Assembly: GCA_046260155.1 (NCBI GenBank)
Contig: JBJYXV010000023.1
Location: 29,525 to 93,524 of the forward strand
Direction: 5' to 3'
Origin: PFL25 sp046260155
GTDB lineage: Bacteria > Chloroflexota > Anaerolineae > Anaerolineales > UBA4823
DNA: 64,000 bases
Below are positions 25,983 to 34,662 of the stretch, piece after piece. Both the position numbers and the translations under genes were made by a program. The notes beneath the pieces are model-generated. The model was not told the origin of the DNA, did not search any database, and saw only the letters and a list, made by a program, of their open reading frames with translations. Each line of letters starts with the position of its first letter. Position 1 is the first letter of the stretch.

Positions 25983-26639
25983 ATGAAGGTAATAGAACGT
26001 GAAAGCTGGTATCGCAGCGATCATTTCCTCCTCTATTCTGGTTTCGAATTCCCCCATGTCAACATATGCGTCCAGGTAGATATCACCCAACTTTGGACGA
26101 AGCGCGCCCTTGCTGGATCCTCGCCGACGATCACCCTGGTTTACTCGATCACCAGGGCGGGAAATCGCATCCCTGAGCTGCGGCAGCGCATACGTGGCGA
26201 TGAGATCATCCAACACGACGTTGTGCATCCCTTGATCACTGTCCTTGGTGAGAATGATCTATTCGGGGTGACCACCCTGACCTATGATCCGGACTTCAAA
26301 ACCTTCGCATCCCGGGCTGCTGCGGGAATCGCCCAGGCGAAGGAAGGAGTTTCCATGAAGGAATTTCCTCATGACCAGGAAGGGAATTTCCCCCGGGACG
26401 ATCTGCTCTCGATCACCATCCTGCCCTGGTTGGCATTTACCGGATTTGCCATTACCCGCAAACCCTCGCTGGATTGCATCCCACTGATCGCCTTTGGAAA
26501 GGTACAGGAAGTGGACGATCGCTACCAGCTGCCACTTTTCGTGAATTTTCACCATGCCCTTGCTGATGGTCTGCACGTTGCCCGGTTTGTGAAATATATC
26601 GAAGAAGAAAGCAGGCAGCTGGCGATGACCTTCGAATAA
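25983..26639 (+). CDS. Chloramphenicol acetyltransferase-like (CatA-fold) protein
   Basis: 218 residues, normal for a type A CAT. The catalytic motif is NFHHALADGLHVARF with His190/His191, Asp195 and Gly196 (family form HHxxxDG). Other family segments are visible: IERESWYRSDHF at the N-terminus, IRGDEIIQHDVVHP, and the C-terminal HVARFVKYIEEES. These enzymes are acetyl-CoA-dependent trimers that acetylate chloramphenicol, but many distant CAT-like proteins have other acceptors, so drug resistance is unproven. A strong AAAGGAGG box sets the ATG. It is monocistronic, with more than 300 gene-free bases on both sides. Confidence 0.82.
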   Translation: MKVIERESWYRSDHFLLYSGFEFPHVNICVQVDITQLWTKRALAGSSPTITLVYSITRAGNRIPELRQRIRGDEIIQHDVVHPLITVLGENDLFGVTTLTYDPDFKTFASRAAAGIAQAKEGVSMKEFPHDQEGNFPRDDLLSITILPWLAFTGFAITRKPSLDCIPLIAFGKVQEVDDRYQLPLFVNFHHALADGLHVARFVKYIEEESRQLAMTFE

Positions 26640-26996
26640 AGCACCTTTTCGATTTTCAGATATCGTTGCTAAACGCTAAACGCTACCATTGTAACTATCG
26701 GGCGTGGGTACCCTGTCCTGGAATTTCTTTCCGACAAGGTTACCCATTCCCCAAAGCGAAGACTTACCTGGGAAAAATTTATTGGATAAATACCCCTGCC
26801 GGGGATGAGACAGATCAATTCCCAGGAAGCCTGACAGCATAAATTTATTAAGCAAAATACCGGTGTGATCAACTTGAAAGAGGCTGGAGAAACTTGAACA
26901 GGAAAAGAATCATCCAGCTACTACTATTTTTAGACTCAATTAACTTCGAAATTCTATTTGGACCCGAGTTTGATGAGAAACCTCCAGGAGGAATAA
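26640..26996. other. Gene-free stretch with imperfect hairpins
   Basis: No coding frame is convincing. An imperfect inverted repeat (GGGTACCCTGTC with GACAAGGTTACCC, about 26706-26745) and a CCCC-TGCC-GGGG hairpin near 26792 are present. A short repeat CTAAACGCTAAACGCT lies near 26670. None matches a known element. Confidence 0.4.
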
Positions 26997-26999
26997 ATG

Positions 27000-27179
27000 A
27001 TGTACAGAGTGCACAGGTTTGATTTGAAAATGGATACCGAGAAAGACAAATTAGAGCAATTCTTGAACAGTTTAAACGGGGAAATCGTATCAATTGTCCC
27101 AAACGTCAGGCCCACCTTTCAAGGCATGGGAGCAACTGCAAAAGTTGATTTTGTACTAGTCGTGGAAAAAATTGATTGA
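27000..27179 (+). CDS. Small conserved-looking protein, DUF4177-like
   Basis: 59 residues (60 if the preceding ATG at 26997 is used). AGGAGG at 26986-26991 is eight bases from the second ATG, which is why that start is chosen. The sequence YRVHRFDLKMD, KLEQFLNSLNGEIVSIVPN and KVDFVLVVEK has the beta-alpha-beta-beta rhythm of DUF4177-type small proteins (weak resemblance). Cytoplasmic, function unknown. Confidence 0.55.
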   Translation: MYRVHRFDLKMDTEKDKLEQFLNSLNGEIVSIVPNVRPTFQGMGATAKVDFVLVVEKID

Positions 27180-27484
27180 TATCAGGCGCGTTATGCTTGG
27201 GTCATCGCATTAGCTTTGAAAAGCGAATCTGTGATTGTTTCCCAGCGTATACTTGTCCGGATTGGCAATCGATCAACGAGGGCATGCAAATAACTCTCTA
27301 GGAGCATATTTTCGGATGTAAAATGCCTCATCAGGAGGGAGCAAAACCATTCTCCAGCATCATGACTTCACCAGATCTTTGCGCGAAAATACCCCCAAGA
27401 ATATTTTGACGCCTGAGTTTTTAAGATCGAACGGCGAGAAATCCAATTTGCGGATTTGGAGACTCATTATCAAGGAGATATGTG
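27180..27484. other. Gene-free stretch, 305 bases
   Basis: I see no ORF, RNA gene or strong hairpin here apart from the ribosome site AAGGAG before 27485. Confidence 0.45.
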
Positions 27485-27700
27485 ATGGACCCTGAACTGA
27501 AAGAAAACCCACAACCAGAAAAGCGTTACAGTAAAATCGGGATTTACCTGGCGATCGGTCTGACAATTGGTGCTGGCATCGGCATGGTTTATGGATTGGC
27601 CATCGATAACTTCACCCTCGGTTTGGTTTTGGGTGCTGGTGGAGGCATGCTGCTCGGTTTATCAATTGGGGCAGCCGCAGAAAACCGTCGTAAAAATTAA
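27485..27700 (+). CDS. Small glycine-rich membrane protein
   Basis: 71 residues from the ATG at 27485, with AAGGAG seven to eight bases upstream. A hydrophilic N-terminus (MDPELKENPQPEKRYSK) is followed by two close helices rich in Gly (IGLTIGAGIGMVYGLAI and LGLVLGAGGGMLLGLSIGAAA), then AENRRKN. The GxxxG spacing suggests a glycine-zipper oligomer. No enzymatic role is predicted. A terminator follows at 27733-27763. Confidence 0.65.
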   Translation: MDPELKENPQPEKRYSKIGIYLAIGLTIGAGIGMVYGLAIDNFTLGLVLGAGGGMLLGLSIGAAAENRRKN

Positions 27701-27732
27701 TTCCCAGAATCCCATCATTCTTAAAGCGAAGA

Positions 27733-27763
27733 AACTGGCATTGTATCTTCTGCCAGTTTTTTT
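27733..27763 (+). terminator. Terminator after the glycine-rich membrane protein
   Basis: AACTGGCA and TGCCAGTT form a perfect eight-pair stem with a ten-base loop, followed by a T-run to 27763. Confidence 0.8.
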
Positions 27764-27811
27764 CCTGCTAGGAACTTACCTCGCAGTATTCAAACTAGCA
27801 TCACAATCTAC

Positions 27812-27839
27812 TTGACAAACTATTTTTTCACTCTATAAT
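27812..27839 (+). promoter_or_regulatory. Consensus promoter of the TetR/efflux operon
   Basis: A perfect TTGACA (27812-27817) and a perfect TATAAT (27834-27839) lie 16 bases apart. The start falls within the operator that follows, so repressor binding would block initiation. Confidence 0.85.
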
Positions 27840-27842
27840 AGT

Positions 27843-27866
27843 AATAGACTGACCAGTCGGTTTATT
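27843..27866. promoter_or_regulatory. Palindromic operator, probably for the TetR regulator
   Basis: A 24-base imperfect palindrome with core GACTGACCAGTCGG; 18 of 24 positions match the reverse complement. It starts three bases after the -10 and ends 11 bases before the TetR ATG, the classic position for autorepression. The GACYNGTC core is common for TetR regulators of ABC-2 exporters. Confidence 0.7.
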
Positions 27867-27877
27867 ATTGGAGTGAT

Positions 27878-28480
27878 ATGTCCCCACGTCCAGATGTCAG
27901 TGAAGAGCGCAAAAACCAAATACTGGCTGCAGCAACCAGGGTGTTCACCATGCACGGGTTCACGGGTGCGCGCATGGATGACATTGTCGAGGAATCAGGA
28001 TTAAGCAAGGGTGCCCTTTACTGGTACTTCGACAGCAAAGATGCGATCATCATCGGCATCCTTGACCAGATCTTCGATTCTGAGACCACCCAGTTGAGAG
28101 AAATCTTGGAAGCTGAGGATTCAGCCACAAAAAAGATCGAACTCTTTGTTGAAATGTCTATTAAGGACCTGGAAAAAATGAAACCGCTGATGCCGATATT
28201 TTTCGATTTCTGGTCCTTGTCTGTCCGAAATCCAAATATCAAGCAGGCAATTAAAAGATACTATCAAAATTTCCTTGATCTGCTCACACCGATTATCGAA
28301 GAGGGGATTGAAAGCGGTGAATTCAGTCCGATGGATCCTGCCGAGGCAGCAGTTGCGTTAGGATCGCTGTATGAAGGGACTATCCTTTTCTATATCTATT
28401 TTCCAGAAATCATCGACCTCAAGACTCAATTTCGATCAAATTTTAAATTAACCCTCGAGGGTCTGATCGGCAAACCATAA
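27878..28480 (+). CDS. TetR/AcrR-family repressor
   Basis: 200 residues. The N-terminal HTH (about 10-55) reads ILAAATRVFTMHGFTGARMD, then GLSKGALYWYFDSKDAI, the standard TetR signature. The C-terminal domain is helical and ligand-binding. It is first gene of an efflux operon behind a consensus promoter with an embedded palindrome, so it very probably represses itself and the downstream ABC-2 exporter until an exported compound binds. GGAG at about 27870 supports the ATG. Confidence 0.92.
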   Translation: MSPRPDVSEERKNQILAAATRVFTMHGFTGARMDDIVEESGLSKGALYWYFDSKDAIIIGILDQIFDSETTQLREILEAEDSATKKIELFVEMSIKDLEKMKPLMPIFFDFWSLSVRNPNIKQAIKRYYQNFLDLLTPIIEEGIESGEFSPMDPAEAAVALGSLYEGTILFYIYFPEIIDLKTQFRSNFKLTLEGLIGKP

Positions 28481-28521
28481 ACCGGACATCGCTATGTTTG
28501 TTAAAAAGGAAGGAGTCTAAA

Positions 28522-28791
28522 ATGGAAATTGTAATAATTATCGTAGCCATGGTGGTGGTCGGGTTAATCATTGGAGCAGTTGCTGGTTTGATTTGGAAAG
28601 AGAATCGACCCTATGGTGCTTCAGGGGATTACTTCATCGCGGTAATCACTGCGGTGATTGTTGGTCTGGTGGACTGGTATGTGATTCCCGCTATGGGATT
28701 CAGTGATACCTTGAGAAATATTAGCTTGTTCATCGAACCAGCCTTGGGGGCACTGCTCGTCTTATGGCTTATACGAGTCGCCAAACGATGA
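28522..28791 (+). CDS. Small membrane protein in the efflux operon
   Basis: 89 residues from the ATG at 28522, with AAGGAAGGAG just upstream (a TTG 24 bases earlier is rejected). Three helices: an N-terminal MEIVIIIVAMVVVGLIIGAVAGLIW, a middle FIAVITAVIVGLVDWYVI and a C-terminal ALGALLVLWLIRVAKR. It resembles the size and style of GlsB/YeaQ-type proteins but lacks their clear motif. Placed between the repressor and the ATPase, it may assist the exporter, but there is no direct evidence. Confidence 0.65.
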   Translation: MEIVIIIVAMVVVGLIIGAVAGLIWKENRPYGASGDYFIAVITAVIVGLVDWYVIPAMGFSDTLRNISLFIEPALGALLVLWLIRVAKR

Positions 28792-28828
28792 ATAAACCAA
28801 GACTTGAAATTCAGATCCTCTCAATGTG

Positions 28829-29764
28829 ATGGAAAATTCCACTCCGATCATTCTCACCGAAGGATTGACCAGAAAATTTAAGGAAAATCGCGCCGTCGAT
28901 GGACTTGATCTGGCAATCCAGCCCGGGGAGCTTTTCGGGTTGGTGGGTCCTGATGGAGCCGGTAAAACCACCACGCTGCGCTTGCTCGCTGGTCTATTAG
29001 ATATCACTGAAGGATCAGCTCGTGTTGCAGGTTACGATTTAAAGAAATCTCCTGAAAATGTCAAGCCCAAAATTGGTTATATGGCTCAGCAATTCAGCTT
29101 GTATGCGGAACTCTCAGTGGATGAAAATTTGACCTTTTTTTCTGAGCTGTACGACCTGGATAAAACCCAGATCGTAGATCGCCGTGAAAGCTTGCTAAGG
29201 TTTGCAGGATTAACACAATTTAGGCAGCGGCGTGCTGCGCAGCTCTCAGGAGGTATGCAGAAAAAATTATCTCTCGCCTGCACCCTGATCCACCGACCTC
29301 CGATCCTGCTCCTTGATGAACCTACCACAGGTGTTGATCCGGTTTCCAGGCGTGAATTCTGGAACATCCTGACTGATTTACACATTCAAGGCAACACCAT
29401 ATTGATCAGCACACCGTACATGGATGAGGCAGATCGATGTACTCGAGTTGGCTTGATGTACCACGGTCGCCTGGTGAAGTGTGCTCCCCCGCAGGAGATA
29501 CGCTCAAGCATTGCGGGAGAATTAATCGAATTAGTTCCTTCCGATTGGAAGGAAGCTCACGAATTAATCAATCAACTACCGGGAGTGATCGAATCGCAAA
29601 CCTACGGAGAATCATTGCATATCTTGGTTGATTCTGTTGAAGTACGGCTCCCGCAAATCAAACAGGCGTTAGAGGACCAGGGAATCACCTGTAAAAATAT
29701 TCGCCAGACTTCTCCACGCATGGAAGAGGCTTTTATTTCGATGATCCGGCAGATTGAAGATTAA
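28829..29764 (+). CDS. ABC exporter ATPase (YbhF N-half-like)
   Basis: 311 residues. Walker A GPDGAGKTTTLR, Q-loop MAQQFSLY, signature LSGGMQKKLSL, Walker B PPILLLDEPTTGVDPVSRR, then a C-terminal DrrA-type domain. The GTG three bases upstream of the ATG could also serve. It energises an ABC-2 exporter together with the second ATPase at 32089. In E. coli YbhF these two ATPase halves are fused; here they are separate genes flanking the permeases. Confidence 0.9.
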   Translation: MENSTPIILTEGLTRKFKENRAVDGLDLAIQPGELFGLVGPDGAGKTTTLRLLAGLLDITEGSARVAGYDLKKSPENVKPKIGYMAQQFSLYAELSVDENLTFFSELYDLDKTQIVDRRESLLRFAGLTQFRQRRAAQLSGGMQKKLSLACTLIHRPPILLLDEPTTGVDPVSRREFWNILTDLHIQGNTILISTPYMDEADRCTRVGLMYHGRLVKCAPPQEIRSSIAGELIELVPSDWKEAHELINQLPGVIESQTYGESLHILVDSVEVRLPQIKQALEDQGITCKNIRQTSPRMEEAFISMIRQIED

Positions 29765-29765
29765 A

Positions 29766-30899
29766 ATGTCATATCGTCACTTGAAAGCAGTCACCCGCAA
29801 AGAAATCCTCCACATCCTTCGGGACAGGATGACTTTAGTATTGGTCTTGCTGACGCCCACTATCTTGCTGTTTATCATGGCATACGCCATCACAGTCGAT
29901 ATCCACCACGTTCCGATTGGAGTTCTTGATTACGATCAAAGCCCGCTGTCCCGCTCATTAATCCAACAAATTACAGCGGGCGAAGACTTAGATTTGTACG
30001 CCCAGGTCGACTCATTCGACGCACTTGAACAATTGCTCATCCAGGGGAAAATTAAAGCCGCCTTGATCATCGGGCCCAATTTTGCCAGCGATTTAACATC
30101 ATTGCGCGGGTTGCCCATACAAATTATCATCGACGGGACAGAACCTCAAAGTGGGGCATTTGCTGTGGACCATATTGCACTGCGGATTGAGAGGTTAATT
30201 AATAACCAGCTTTCAAATCAGATCCAGGCACTTGGCCTTGATCTTGATTCCGTCCAATCCTTCGATCTCCGCGTGCGAACCTGGTACAACCCAAGCCTGA
30301 AATCAAGAGTAGATTTAATCCCAGGCTTGATATCTATGGTGCTGGGCTTACCTGCGTTATCCGTAGCTCTAACTTTATCTCATGAACGCGAACATGGGAC
30401 CTTGGAGCAATTACTAGCCACACCTATCAGCCGGATCGAACTTCTGCTCGGAAAGATGATCCCTTATATTTTCTTCGGATTGCTTAATGTGATTTTGATA
30501 CCAATTATTGCGATCGCCTGGTTTCGGATTCCTTTTAATGGTAATTTCCTTTTATACCTACTCCTCTCCACCATATTCTTGTTCGCAATTCTCGGTCTCG
30601 GCACGATCGTTGGTGTCTTCATGCGCACCCAGGCTGCTGCTCTCGCGCTCTCATTTCTGGTCATATTCTTCCCCGGTTTCTTCTTAACCGGCATCTTCTT
30701 CCCGATCGTTTCGATGCCGGAGATGATGCGTTTGGAAGCCCTTGCGCTCCCTGGGACACACTATGCAATCATCACTCGTGGCGTATTTCTTCCGGGTGTT
30801 GGACTGGAAGTTCTTTGGCCCTACGCGATTATGCTGATCGTGCTTGGCCTGGTTTTCATTGCAATTGCCGCACTATTCTTTAGAAAGAAATTGGCTTGA
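29766..30899 (+). CDS. ABC-2 type permease (YbhS/YbhR-like)
   Basis: 377 residues from the ATG just after the ATPase stop. One N-terminal helix, a periplasmic domain of about 150 residues (IGVLDYDQSPLSR, KAALIIGPNFASDL), then five C-terminal helices with SHEREHGTLEQLLATPISRIELLLGK, the hallmark ABC-2 segment. It forms the membrane channel of a drug or lipid exporter with the next permease. Its TGA overlaps the following gene's TTG. Confidence 0.9.
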   Translation: MSYRHLKAVTRKEILHILRDRMTLVLVLLTPTILLFIMAYAITVDIHHVPIGVLDYDQSPLSRSLIQQITAGEDLDLYAQVDSFDALEQLLIQGKIKAALIIGPNFASDLTSLRGLPIQIIIDGTEPQSGAFAVDHIALRIERLINNQLSNQIQALGLDLDSVQSFDLRVRTWYNPSLKSRVDLIPGLISMVLGLPALSVALTLSHEREHGTLEQLLATPISRIELLLGKMIPYIFFGLLNVILIPIIAIAWFRIPFNGNFLLYLLLSTIFLFAILGLGTIVGVFMRTQAAALALSFLVIFFPGFFLTGIFFPIVSMPEMMRLEALALPGTHYAIITRGVFLPGVGLEVLWPYAIMLIVLGLVFIAIAALFFRKKLA

Positions 30900-32029
30900 T
30901 CCGTATGCTGCTTCGAATTTGGGCACTTGTTCGAAAAGAATTCATCCACCTTCGCCATGATTGGTGGCTTCCAGCCTTTATGCTGATCGGTGGGGCGATG
31001 GAGCTGTTGTTAATAGGCTGGGCCACTTCACGGCCGATCACCAACCTGCCTCTCATGGTATTTGATCAAGATCAGAGTACAGCCAGTCGCGAGATTGTCC
31101 AGAAATTGGAAAATACAGGCACTTTTATCGTACAGAAAAATGTTGCGGAGATGGAAACCATAGAACATGCAATTGAGCGGGGAGAAATTAATGCTGCGAT
31201 CATCATTCCCCCGGATTACCTTGAGAAGATTAAATCGGTAGATGAATCTCCAGTCCTGTTCGTAATCCTTAACGGGGCTGAGAGCACACCAGCAAAAGAA
31301 GCATTGCGTACCATTGAGGGTGTAGCGCGTGATATCGGTGAGCAAATTACATTCGAAAGGTTACAAATCGATCCGGAACAATTTGCAGGATTTAACCCCA
31401 GTTTGCGGGTATGGTTTAACGAAGCTTTGAGCGAAGCGCTGTACACCACCCCAGCCGAACTTAGTTTGATGCTTGAGTTCACTATTTTACTGTTCGCTGC
31501 CCTCTCCTTTACCCGCGAGCGCGAGTTGGGAACATTGGAACAGTTATTGGTGATGCCGTTTTCATCGCTCGATATCATCCTCGGTAAATCGATCCCAGTC
31601 ATTCTGATTGGGTTTGTCGACTTCCTGATCCTGTTAAGTATCACCCATTTTGCCTTCGGAGTGCCGGTCCGGGGTCCCCTGCCTTTACTTCTGCTCCTGG
31701 TCTTTATTTATATCCTGGTTGAACTCGGGAAAGGATTCGTGATCAGTGTCATTTCCCGCACTCAGCACCAGGCGTTTTTAATCGTATTGATCGTGGGGAT
31801 GGTCGATTTCATGTTTACGGGCTACGCAGCACCAGTTGAGTCGATGCCTCAAGCACTTCAAATCATTGCCAACGTGGTTCCCGCGCATCATATGTTAGCC
31901 ATCACGCGGGGTATTTTGCTCAAGGGTGCTGGCCTGGAGACCTTATGGTTCAACGTGCTCGCGCTAATTATCCTAGGTATATTGATCGGGACATTTTCCT
32001 TCAGGTTTGTCAGGCGCGCATTGGATTGA
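30896..32029 (+). CDS. ABC-2 type permease (YbhR/YbhS-like)
   Basis: 377 residues if TTG at 30896 is used (coupled to the previous stop), or 374 from ATG at 30905. Same architecture as its neighbour: one helix, a periplasmic domain (VFDQDQSTASREIV, AAIIIPPDYLEKI), then helices with RERELGTLEQLLVMPFSSLDIILGK. The two permeases are paralogues and probably form a heterodimer. Confidence 0.9.
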   Translation: MIRMLLRIWALVRKEFIHLRHDWWLPAFMLIGGAMELLLIGWATSRPITNLPLMVFDQDQSTASREIVQKLENTGTFIVQKNVAEMETIEHAIERGEINAAIIIPPDYLEKIKSVDESPVLFVILNGAESTPAKEALRTIEGVARDIGEQITFERLQIDPEQFAGFNPSLRVWFNEALSEALYTTPAELSLMLEFTILLFAALSFTRERELGTLEQLLVMPFSSLDIILGKSIPVILIGFVDFLILLSITHFAFGVPVRGPLPLLLLLVFIYILVELGKGFVISVISRTQHQAFLIVLIVGMVDFMFTGYAAPVESMPQALQIIANVVPAHHMLAITRGILLKGAGLETLWFNVLALIILGILIGTFSFRFVRRALD

Positions 32030-32088
32030 AACGTGAACAGCAACAATAATGACAAATATTGTCCTCATCTCTCTCGCGATGATCAATC

Positions 32089-33063
32089 ATGACCGATAAA
32101 AAGCCTGCCATAACAGCGACCGAATTAACCAAAAAATTTGGAAGTTTTACTGCTGTATCCAGGGTGAGCTTCCAGGTAAGTCTGGGGGAAATTTTCGGAT
32201 TTTTGGGACCCAATGGTTCAGGTAAGACTACCACCATCCGGATGATGCTGGGGTTGCTCCGTCCAAGCGAAGGTCAGGTCAATATTCTTGGTATGCAGGT
32301 GGATGGAAATACGCACCAGATTCGGCAGCAGGTAGGCTATATGTCGCAGCGATTCAGTCTTTATAACGATCTCACGGTGACGCAAAATTTGCAGTTCTAT
32401 GCAATGGCATATGGTTTATCCTCCTCAAATTTAAGAAAGAAGGTCGAAGAATCAATTCAATTATCTGGTTTGGAAGGACACGAAAATACTCAAACAAAAA
32501 ATCTCTCAGGAGGTTGGCGGCAGAGATTAGCACTGAGTGCAGCGATCATCCACCAACCAGCTGTGCTCTTCCTGGACGAACCCACTGCCGGTGTTGATCC
32601 AGTGTCAAGGCGTGCCTTCTGGAATTTACTATATGAGCAGGCTGCTCGCGGCGTGACGATATTTGTCACCACCCATTATATGGACGAAGCAGAACACTGC
32701 CAGAAATTAGCCTTTATCAGAAATGGAAAAATCATCGCAAAAGGATCACCAGAGCAAATCAAACTCGAAATGATGCCTGGACAAGTATTAGAATTCACAC
32801 CATCTGATCCTGATCGAGCAGTGGAAATCCTGCGCTCGGCAAAAAGAACCGGTAAACTCCGCATTGATGATGTAGAGCTCTTCGGTACCTCAGTCCATAT
32901 TATTGCACCCGATTTGGAAGTCTATCAACCCCAGATTTATTCCGAATTACTTCAAGCACATATCGACCCCGGTCCGATGGCACTTATCGAACCTACTTTA
33001 GAAGATGTCTTTATCGCCAGCATGCGCACACCGAGTGTGCAGAATGGTGGAAATGAGAATTGA
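32089..33063 (+). CDS. ABC exporter ATPase (YbhF C-half-like)
   Basis: 324 residues. Walker A GPNGSGKTTTIRMML, signature LSGGWRQRLALS, Walker B AVLFLDEPTAGVDPVSRRAF, H-loop TTHYMDEAEH. A C-terminal domain follows (PGQVLEFTPSD). It pairs with the ATPase at 28829 to make the asymmetric NBD couple of a YbhF-type exporter. Confidence 0.9.
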   Translation: MTDKKPAITATELTKKFGSFTAVSRVSFQVSLGEIFGFLGPNGSGKTTTIRMMLGLLRPSEGQVNILGMQVDGNTHQIRQQVGYMSQRFSLYNDLTVTQNLQFYAMAYGLSSSNLRKKVEESIQLSGLEGHENTQTKNLSGGWRQRLALSAAIIHQPAVLFLDEPTAGVDPVSRRAFWNLLYEQAARGVTIFVTTHYMDEAEHCQKLAFIRNGKIIAKGSPEQIKLEMMPGQVLEFTPSDPDRAVEILRSAKRTGKLRIDDVELFGTSVHIIAPDLEVYQPQIYSELLQAHIDPGPMALIEPTLEDVFIASMRTPSVQNGGNEN

Positions 33064-33110
33064 GCAAGCAGTCCCCAAACATCTTTGGGCACTAATAACG
33101 GGAGTATAAA

Positions 33111-34526
33111 ATGAAGAAGACCAGGAATACCATCATATTTTTATTCATAGTCACCCTCTTGATACTCAGCAGCTGTGACACTCTCCTACCAGCGAAGGAA
33201 GATGGATTGAATGCCTCTGGGGTCATCGAAGCCGTAGAGGTCGATGTTTCACCAGAAATTGGAGGGCGTGTTGCAGAAGTCTTTGCTAAAGAAGGCTCGC
33301 AAGTTGACCTGGGGGATATATTATTCCGCTTGGAAGCGGATTCGTTAACAGCCCAAAGGGTGCAAGCGCTTGCTGCCCAGAGATTTGCACAAGCCCAACT
33401 AGATACCTCGCACACAACGCTTGATTCTGCTCAGGCGGCCCTAGTAGCAGCGGAAACAGGAGTCGCATCCGCCAGAGCCCAATATGAACTTGTCCTTGAG
33501 AGTGCACGTATTCAAGATCAGCCACGCAGGATTGAAAACTGGAACGAAGACAGCCCCCAGGAATTTTCGCTACCGGTCTGGTATTTTCAAAAGGAAGAAG
33601 TGATCAGCGCTGCTGAATATGAACTTGAACAATCGAAAGAATCGTACGATATCGAAACGGCAAACTACGAATCAATCCGTGATTTAGCCAGCAATGCAGA
33701 TCTCAAAGCTGCGGAAGAAAGGTTAATCAATGCGCAAACAGCATTCTCTATTGCCGAGGATTTGCTGGATCGGGATATTCAAAGAGATGGAAAAGAAGAA
33801 ATTGAAAGTTTTCTGGAGATCATCCACGATGATGCTGAAGCTGAACTGGATGCAGCGCAATCTGCATATGAGACGATGCTCTCTGATCAATCCTTCACCG
33901 ATGTACTTGAAGCTCGTGCTCGACTGGCGGTCGCCAGAGAAAGGTATGAGACTGCGCTCGATCGGTTGAATTCGCTGCTTTCTGGAAGCGATGCAAGGAC
34001 AGTAAAAGCCGCAGAAGCTGGCATCGCCCAAGCTGAAGCCGGCGTAGAACTGGCTCAGGCAAACGTGTCTCAGGCTGCTAGCAGCATCGCACAGGGTGAA
34101 CAAGCAGTTGCCCAAGCAGAAGCAGGAGTGAAGATCATCGATCTTCAATTGGGTAAACTTGAAGTTCCCGCTCCTGTCGCGGGAATCATCATGACCCGCA
34201 ATATTGAACCTGGTGAATTGATCCAACCCGGTGTAGCAGCTTTTACGATTGGTCGCTTGGATCAATTAACCATTAAAGTATATGTCCCCGAAAATTTATA
34301 TGGCCAAATAAATCTTGGTGACCCAGCTTCTGTGCAGGTTGATTCTTATCCCGGAGAAACATTCAGTGCGCAGGTGATTCGTATTGCTGATCAAGCTGAA
34401 TATACTCCACGTAACGTCCAAACCCCGCAGGACAGGCAGACCACCGTGTTCGAGATCGAATTATCGGTAGATGATCCACTCGGAAAGCTCAAACCTGGAA
34501 TGCCAGCGGATGTCAATTTTCAATAA
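33111..34526 (+). CDS. HlyD-family membrane-fusion lipoprotein
   Basis: 471 residues. Signal peptide with lipobox LILSSC (Cys about 23). Then the biotinyl-lipoyl-like first half (GVIEAVEVDVSPEIGGRV), a long Ala/Glu-rich coiled-coil hairpin (about 80-340), the second lipoyl half (LEVPAPVAGIIMTRNIEPGELI) and a beta-barrel (LTIKVYVPENLYGQINLGD). It is the periplasmic adaptor of the exporter, equivalent to YbhG. The coiled coil is long for the family. It is last gene of the operon; a terminator starts four bases after the stop. Confidence 0.9.
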   Translation: MKKTRNTIIFLFIVTLLILSSCDTLLPAKEDGLNASGVIEAVEVDVSPEIGGRVAEVFAKEGSQVDLGDILFRLEADSLTAQRVQALAAQRFAQAQLDTSHTTLDSAQAALVAAETGVASARAQYELVLESARIQDQPRRIENWNEDSPQEFSLPVWYFQKEEVISAAEYELEQSKESYDIETANYESIRDLASNADLKAAEERLINAQTAFSIAEDLLDRDIQRDGKEEIESFLEIIHDDAEAELDAAQSAYETMLSDQSFTDVLEARARLAVARERYETALDRLNSLLSGSDARTVKAAEAGIAQAEAGVELAQANVSQAASSIAQGEQAVAQAEAGVKIIDLQLGKLEVPAPVAGIIMTRNIEPGELIQPGVAAFTIGRLDQLTIKVYVPENLYGQINLGDPASVQVDSYPGETFSAQVIRIADQAEYTPRNVQTPQDRQTTVFEIELSVDDPLGKLKPGMPADVNFQ

Positions 34527-34529
34527 ACT

Positions 34530-34560
34530 AATCCTCTCTTGGTTTTTAGGATTGTTTTTA
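34530..34560 (+). terminator. Terminator of the efflux operon
   Basis: AATCCT (34530-34535) and AGGATT (34548-34553) with a 12-base loop, followed by GTTTTTA. Confidence 0.6.
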
Positions 34561-34634
34561 CCGGTCATGCTCAATTACTAAACTTGATTCGACATTCATC
34601 CATTAGTAAAATTAAGTCAGAACGATTCATAATT

Positions 34635-34662
34635 ACCGCTGGAGGATTCCAGCGGTTTTTTT
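34635..34662 (+). terminator. Second strong terminator between the efflux operon and rocD
   Basis: ACCGCTGGA and TCCAGCGGT form a perfect nine-pair stem with a GGAT loop and seven T residues. It may be a back-up terminator, the end of a short RNA, or an attenuator in the leader of the aminotransferase gene 96 bases downstream. Confidence 0.75.
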
